Shown here in pieces: positions 58,100-64,000 of a stretch of DNA of 64,000 nucleotides (the stretch's first letter is position 1; each line of letters opens with the position of its first letter). The position numbers and the translations under genes are program-made. This DNA comes from Sphagnum compactum (Eukaryota; Bryophyta; Sphagnopsida; Sphagnales), in assembly GCA_965153455.1 (NCBI GenBank), contig OZ234502.1, forward strand, positions 475,267 to 539,266, given 5' to 3'. Below the pieces are notes generated by a model. The model worked only from the letters and a program-made list of their open reading frames with translations, was not told the DNA's origin and ran no database searches.

Positions 58100-60730
58100 C
58101 CATTTATTAAAAATGTCATGGAGCAAAATTCGGTAGGTTTTCCAAATTCAATGTATCTTCGTGTTGGACCTTGTACACCATATTTTTGTTCTAGTTATTG
58201 GGGCATAGGTAGTGTTCCTACAATGTGCCCTCGAATGTCCAATCCCTTAGCTAACTTCACAGCACCACCAAAACCAGTTTTGGGAATTACACAAGATGAG
58301 ATTGTGAAATCGTGAGGAGCCTTTTGGGGGAGGATAATGATTTTTTCGCATGAAAGCATAACCCTAGGATGCCAATACTCGTTCTTACCAAAAACCATAC
58401 CATCGAAGAAAAAGTAGACCATCCTAGATTAAAGATGTTGGTGAGCTTTCTATCGGTGCGCGGATTGCACTTACTAACAACAATGGTGGTGGACCTTTGG
58501 ACAGTGGTGGTGTAACGGGCTTACAAGAGGTGGTGGTGGTGGTCCTCTAAAAGGTGGCAGTAGAAAACCCCAAAAGTCCAAAATCCAAAATCATATGCTA
58601 TAGGACCAACAAGACTGTGGATCGGGCCTACCTAGAATCCATGGTACTTTTCATGGTATCCTATCCAACCCCTTATAACACCAAATCTTCTGCTTAGTAG
58701 GAAATCTTTATTCCACCCCTCTACATTGTAGGAATGAATCCCAATGTTCATGTGCTAGTTTTTCGTAAGGCCATTCAGGCCAATGGAGATAAGAATGATG
58801 TTGATATCATCAATCTATTATGTTTTACTTTAAGATGTTGTTGTCAACATGGTTTTGGTAGTTATAACTCGTAATCAAATACTTGACAATGTGGTATTCA
58901 AGGAAAACTAACCTTTTAAGAACAAGAGCTTAAATGATTGGTAAGAAGAGGAAAATTTTCAACATTCATTTGAAGAAGTTATCATGGACATACTACATAA
59001 GGACCCAACAAGGGATCTGCCTAGAGCTAGTATACAAACTTAGTTAAATCCAATCTCGCAAGGAACTTCAATTTGGATACCAAAAATCAATTTACCAAAA
59101 CTACTAAACCTATCAATTTTACTAGATCTACTGTTGTTATCAGAATTACCAAAACTACTAAACCTATCAATTTTACTAGATCTATTGTTGTTATCAGAAT
59201 TCCTAGAACTATCAAAAGCTTTTCAATTTTGGAAAATATCACCCAACAACAATTGGAGAATAAACATAATTTTACCTTGGGCCAACTCTTCAAGATCCCT
59301 CCACATTCGAAGCAATATGTTGTTGCCAACTTGCATTTGGGAAAAAGAAAACCATTATAGTAGGACCTAATCCACTTATCGCCTCAGTGATGATCAATCC
59401 TCACATGGTTGTGATACAAGTTCAAGTTGGTGAGAACATTGTTGAAGACATCCTATTGGATAGAGGATCCAACGTGAACATCATGACGAAAGAACTTTGG
59501 AAAATGTTAGGACTCCCCAATTCTAAACCAACACCATATACACTTTGGATGGTAGATAAACCATCACCAAACCGGTTGCACTTATCAAAGATCTCAAAAT
59601 CCAAACCCATGGGATTCCATACATTGCGACATTCACGATAATGAAGAATAATGTTTTGGACTCCATTTATTCAATGTCGTTAGGCAACCATGGTTGTGTA
59701 ATGCATGTGTTACTCATGATTGGGGAAACAACATGATCACCTTTGAAGGCAATGCATAATGTGAACCATTGTCGTAACAAAATTTTGGATAGTAATACTA
59801 AACGTCTTGAGGTTTTGTTGTGCTAAACTTTTATGAAAGGAATCACAGATGAAGAAAAATATATATTCTTTGCAACAAAACCAAATTTATTTAAAATTGG
59901 AACCGTCACATTATCAAAACCAAACAATTTCACTCATGTAATTTTTCGTGTAGAACCTAGTACACGCACTCAGGGGGGACAGATCCAAGTTGATATTACC
60001 ACAACATGCATCAAAGTCCAAGATTTGGATATTGCATGTTGGACATTACTTGAGGATCACTAGGTAAAACTATTTATCTCAAACTACTAACAATCGTAAA
60101 ATAGTAAAAGTAAATGCAACATTGGATGGATCGGTTACTATAAGCACTAAAGCCTTACTTTGAGCTTATAAGGACATTTTCGCAAAAAATTATACCAATC
60201 TCAAGGGAATTAAGGACTGTTTTGGAATGTTCATGAAACTATTCTTGGATGATTTCAATTTATTTAGTGATTTGGACACCCATTTAACAAAGCTACGATT
60301 ATGCTTTGATAAATTTAGAGAATTCGAAATAAGCTTGAACCCTAAAAAATGCATGTTCCTCATGCATTTGAGCATCATCATGGGTTATGTGGTATCCAAG
60401 GAAAACAAGCTACTAGATTCAAAGAAAATTTTGGCTATTGTCCACATGCTTACGCTAAAAACACCTAAGGACAGTTAGGTTTTCAATGACATGGCATAAT
60501 ACTACCAATGTTTCATCAACAATTTTGCTTTCGCCATTGCTCTCATTACCACTATAGCAAAATGCCAACATGTTTGGGAAGATATCAGCTCGCGTTACAT
60601 GGACACACCAATCTTGATCTAACTTCATTGAAAATTTGAGTTTCATGTTCATAAAGATGCCTCTAATTTCATAGTTGAGGCTATGTTAATGCATAACCTT
60701 ACCGAAAAAAGCAACAAACAAATTATCAGA
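58100..60730 (+). pseudogene. Ty3/Gypsy gag-protease-RT remnant
   Basis: Order on the plus strand: a proline-rich gag-like piece (58118-58315); a short in-frame repeat (59092-59200); the protease region VQVGENIVEDILLDRGSNVN (59400-59640), where DRG replaces the active-site DSG/DGG; and RT/RNase H sequence from about 60170. The latter includes GMFMKLFLDDFNLFSDLDTH, LRLCFDKFREFEISLNPKKC, IMGYVVSKENKL and FEFHVHKDASNFIVEAML. The central part of RT, including the finger region, is missing, so an internal deletion joined YTNLKGIKD to FMKLFLDDFN. Stops are frequent. LTRs were not identified. Confidence 0.8.
59092..59199 (+). repeat. 54-bp in-frame tandem duplication within Gypsy remnant
   Basis: Two nearly identical 54-bp units encode TKTTKPINFTRSTVVIRI and TKTTKPINFTRSIVVIRI. 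A third, diverged start (PRTIKSF) follows. The period is 18 codons. Confidence 0.85.
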
Positions 60731-62280
60731 ATTTCAATTCCTTCCAATATATGTTAAATTCTTTGGGTTTTAGTATTTCTATCATAAGCTATAACTTTAT
60801 TTTCTATGTCATGTGTATTACACACCGTTTGCATGTTGTAAAGGACTCTAGAACTTTTGAGATTATAAAAACATACATTGAATTTGAGAAAAATTCAAAT
60901 TCCATAAATTTTTTGTTATGATTGTTTTTCAAGTTTGAGTAATAGGTTAATACCATGTAAATTTTTTTATCATAATTTTTTCTATTAAAAAAATCCTTGG
61001 CAGAATCCTTTGTAAAATGTAGTGTTTTGGATGTAATTGTTTTTCAAGTTCAAAATTCCTTTTAATAAATCAAAACCCAAAAATAAATTAAATGAAATTT
61101 TCATTTGAATTCCTAGACATTCATATTATTCATTTAGCACAACTTTCTATGATTAACATGCCATTAAAGTGGCACCACAAAAATATTTGTAACAAAATTG
61201 CATTTTTTTTTGGTCAACTGACGTGCTTCTTGCTTCGTTTGATTGTGATCACAACCATCTGTTATTGGAGCTCTAGCAATTGACAATTTTTTGAGTCAAA
61301 ATAAAAAAGATTAAAAATGTTTTTCAACAAAAGTATACCATTAAAAAAATAAAATAAAAATACTTTGAGTATGACAAAGCACCATACTCTACATGTGCTA
61401 AGGAGGATAAAGCATAGCATATTTTTCCATCAAAATTGGAACACATTTAATTCACTATTCATTTCTTAAACAATCGTTCAAAAATCTTTTTCCTTCTTTC
61501 CAAATGATGGCACAACATTACACATTTTGATTTTTTGCAAATCTTCTATAGGCAAAAATGGGTTATCCATCTAGGTAATAAAATAACCACAATTTTGCAA
61601 AGGGTTGCAAGGGTTTACAACATTTTATCATACCTGGATTTACATACCCCATGATGATCAAGTTAGAGCGGTTTAATACTAGCTTTTGGTCATGACTTAC
61701 TGACCAAGTTTAGAAGCTTAATCTTAGCTTTTAGTCATTACTTAATAACTGAGAGAGTCTTCAACTTCATATGCAAAATAGGTAAGTAAGTGGTTCTACT
61801 TTTGACAGCACAACTTAGCCTCCAAAATACCATTTTAGGGGGAAGAGGGGTAGAGTTAGTTGATGATATAAATTCTTAAATATAAGAAGAAATCCCCAAT
61901 TGTAGGTGTTCCAAATTCTAATTGACAAGGCCAAATTCCAATTTGTGGTTAGGTTTAGAGTCTATTTGGTCCTAGGATCAATATTTTATATAGTAAGGCT
62001 TTTAAAATTCCGGTCAATATTTTAGAGAGCAATAAATGAAGCTCTTTTAAAATTCCAACTGGTAGGTTCAAATTTCCATTGGTAGAGTTCAATATTTCCG
62101 AGAGTACCTAGTGAGGTAAGGTTTTTTATTTTAATTTTTTGGGCTAGTACCTATTGAGGAAGCAGTTGATACGGTTTTGGGTCACCACCACAAATTTACT
62201 TCCTTGTTGGCTTTTAAAGGATATAAATTAGGGTCTTCAAAGTCTCCCAAATTATCAATGGAAAGAGAGATTTTCTAGTG
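60731..62280. other. Intergenic AT-rich sequence
   Basis: No domain is seen. A weak direct repeat (TAGCTTTTGGTCATGACTTA and TAGCTTTTAGTCATTACTTA) occurs near 61680-61745. Part of this stretch could be LTR sequence of the preceding Gypsy remnant, but no ends were identified. Confidence 0.4.
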
Positions 62281-62289
62281 TCACTTGGG

Positions 62290-62720
62290 AGTTGCGTTGG
62301 TGAGAGAGAGAGAGCGCGGACCTCACGAGAGAGCGAACTTCACAAGGAATTGGTTGTCACAGAGAACAGACTTGACTAGAAATTGGTTAAGAGAGAGAGC
62401 GGAGTTGACGAGGAATCAGTTAAGAGCCTGAAGAGAAACGGAGTTGACGAGGTTATTAGTTAAGAGACAACAGAGAAAGAGAGCGCGCGCGGAGTTGTCA
62501 AGGATTTGTTTAACAGAGAAAGCGGAGTTGACGAGGAATTAATTGAGAGAGAGAGAGAGCGCGGAGTTGACGAGGCATGGGCTGAGAGAGAGCGGAGTTG
62601 ACGAGGCATTGGTTGAGAGAGAGAGAGAGAGCGGAGTTTACGAGGAATTGGTTGAGAGAGAGAGAGAGAGCGGAGTTGACGAGGCGAGAGGGCGGCGTTG
62701 TTGACGAGGCATTTTGGTAA
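62290..62720 (+). repeat. GA-rich minisatellite, GAGAG(n)CGGAGTTGACGAGG units
   Basis: About ten units of 30-45 bp occur, each with a variable GAGAGAGAG run, then GCGGAGTTGACGAGGAATTG or GCATTGGTTGA. The array starts diverged (about 62290) and becomes regular toward 62560-62700. The long serine/leucine-rich minus-strand frames here are artefacts of the repeat. Confidence 0.85.
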
Positions 62721-63339
62721 TGGAGGGACTCCACGTGAAGTTCAAGCGCATCTGTGTTTTCTGAGGAAGTAGTAGCGGGAACAAGACTGTGTACTTGGAT
62801 GTTGCGAGGGAGCTTGGGAATGAACTTGTAAGTAGACAACTTCTCGGACACATAGTTTGGAGTTGTAGCGACTAGCCTCGATTGCAGCTCTTGTTGTAGA
62901 ATGGTTTCGTCTGCTGCTGCTGCATGGATGACGCATTTTCCAACTAGCAGCTCTAACTAAAAGCTGTGCAGGAGAAGAGAGCCTCTAGTGTAATATGATT
63001 AGAAGTCCTCCGGCGTCTTTGTACCTGTCCGCACCCAGCTACACGCTTTGCCTTGCTGCATGCAGTGCCTCCTGCTGATGACCAAAGTTTAGGATTGTTT
63101 GTTGTCAATCCTGATCAGCTGAGTTCTGCTCCGTGAATGGATGGGTTTGTCTCTACAGGTGCAGCGTAAAGTAGATCTGGTATATGGAGGCGGGAGCATA
63201 GGTTTGATGGGAAAAATAGCCGGAACTGTGCACATTGGTGGCGGTCACGTTATCGGGTACGTACTTACTGCTGATCGTCTTGTTACAGCTTGGAGCCACT
63301 AGGAACCCTCAGAGCTCTTGGAGAGTGGATATACCTTCA

Positions 63340-64000
63340 GGATTGGGCTGCAAGCAAAGAAAGAGATCACGTAGAAGAGAAGAACTAGGAGCGGAAGAGC
63401 GGGAGAGCGGATTTTGAGGAGAACCTGGGTAAGATAGATATGGCGTCATTGCAAAATGGATTGGAGTCATTCGAGTCAGAGGGCAGAAACCGGACGCCGC
63501 CGGCTCCCACTTCGAAGCCCGCCACGGGCTTGCACGTCTACAACAGCCTAAGCAGAGAGAAAGACCCTTTTGTCACCAGAGATGGCTCTAAACGAGGTAC
63601 TTTTTCGGGAAGAAACAGAATCCTGATCCATCTGCTCCGTCTGTAGATCGTCGTTCCAGAAGCAATAGAGAACACAATATCCGACAAGAAAATATCAGAG
63701 TGAAGCTTTTGTACAAATCCGAGACTTTGCGACAGAAGAAGATCATGGCTTGGTTGGGAAGAAGAAGACCTGGCTGACCGTGAAAGGCTTGGTTTGAGGA
63801 GCATCATCTCGTCACTCTTGTGAGATCTAGCATCTCTAATTCATGCATCAGTAACATTCATGACATAGACGATGTTGTATCCAAAATACTCCTGAAAACC
63901 TGGTTGGTTTTCAGGAGTATTTTGGATAACATCCTCTATGTCATGAATGTTACTGATGCATGAATTAGAGATTATCAATCAAGCTCGCTGCAACTATCTT
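63340..64000 (+). pseudogene. Inverted partial copy of the cysteinyl-tRNA synthetase gene
   Basis: 63350-63827 matches the minus strand of the synthetase 5' region: leader (GAAGAGAAGAACTAGGAGxGG), ATG and exon 1 (63440 onward, [32 protein letters not shown]), donor GGTACTTTTT and most of intron 1. Similarity stops at GAGATCTAGCATCT (63827). Exon 2, which carries the HIGH box, is absent. An exon-3-like piece follows at 63911-64000 with altered reading frame. No functional enzyme can be made from what is visible. The copy may continue past the window edge. Confidence 0.85.
63837..63964. repeat. Long palindrome built from synthetase exon-3 sequence
   Basis: Arms of about 60 bp (63837-63900 and 63904-63964) are near-perfect inverted copies, for example AATTCATGCATCAGTAACAT and ATGTTACTGATGCATGAATT. 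They are separated by only a few bases (TGGT). The right arm matches the start of synthetase exon 3 and the end of its preceding intron (GGTTTTCAGGAGTATTTT). Confidence 0.85.

Noticed and set aside
62510-62851. Minus-strand Ser/Leu-rich frame of 113 codons
   Set aside because: It is produced entirely by the GAGAG-CGGAGTTGACGAGG minisatellite read on the opposite strand.

Overview
This window is nuclear DNA from a land plant with a repeat-rich genome: AT-rich intergenic sequence, multi-exon genes with GT-AG introns, and layers of decayed Copia, Gypsy, hAT, pogo-like and Helitron elements. The cytosolic cysteinyl-tRNA synthetase has the long C-terminal tail familiar from the human enzyme, and the repeats are old and nested. 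Together these suggest a large-genome non-flowering vascular plant such as a fern, but I hold that species-level guess with low confidence. No bacterial operon, CRISPR array, rRNA gene or canonical tRNA gene was found.

Three protein genes are supported, all on the minus strand. (1) 2943-5189: an NHL-repeat membrane protein in five exons, with consistent intron phases and one GC-AG intron. An in-frame TGA separates its probable N-terminal segment from the rest. (2) 24014-31195: a receptor-like kinase domain encoded in one large exon and joined through phase-compatible introns to at least seven further exons. These encode a C-terminal region of about 790 residues that I cannot assign to any family. 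The kinase has NFG in place of DFG, so it may be a pseudokinase. This is the best candidate for an undescribed protein architecture here. (3) 46178-54398: cytosolic cysteinyl-tRNA synthetase, about 21 exons and about 764 residues, with HLGH and KMSKS motifs.

Layout: 1-2942 no recognisable gene; 2943-5189 NHL gene; 5470-6133 a short hAT-type element with target duplication; 6615-10694 a full-length decayed hAT element with an 8-bp target duplication; about 10800-10952 a tRNA-derived SINE-like sequence; 11222-12147 a solo LTR with 5-bp target duplication; 14674-21985 a decayed Copia retrotransposon whose 3' LTR is split by a second solo LTR of the same family as the first; 24014-31195 the kinase gene, with a Helitron in its last intron; 34440-41640 a pile of pogo-like, CACTA-like and Gypsy fragments; 44367-44988 a second Helitron of the same family; 46178-54398 the synthetase; about 54825-55050 a GC-rich promoter-like stretch; 55500-56110 a minisatellite; 58100-60730 a Gypsy remnant; 62290-62720 a GA-rich minisatellite; 63350-64000 an inverted, broken partial copy of the synthetase gene ending in a long palindrome.

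The genes do not form a pathway. Most of the structure comes from waves of transposition (solo LTR into Copia LTR, Helitron into a kinase intron, CACTA-like hairpin into a transposon reading frame) and from local duplication of synthetase exons and introns. Exon coordinates were derived by hand from splice signals, reading phase and similarity to known families. No transcript evidence was available.
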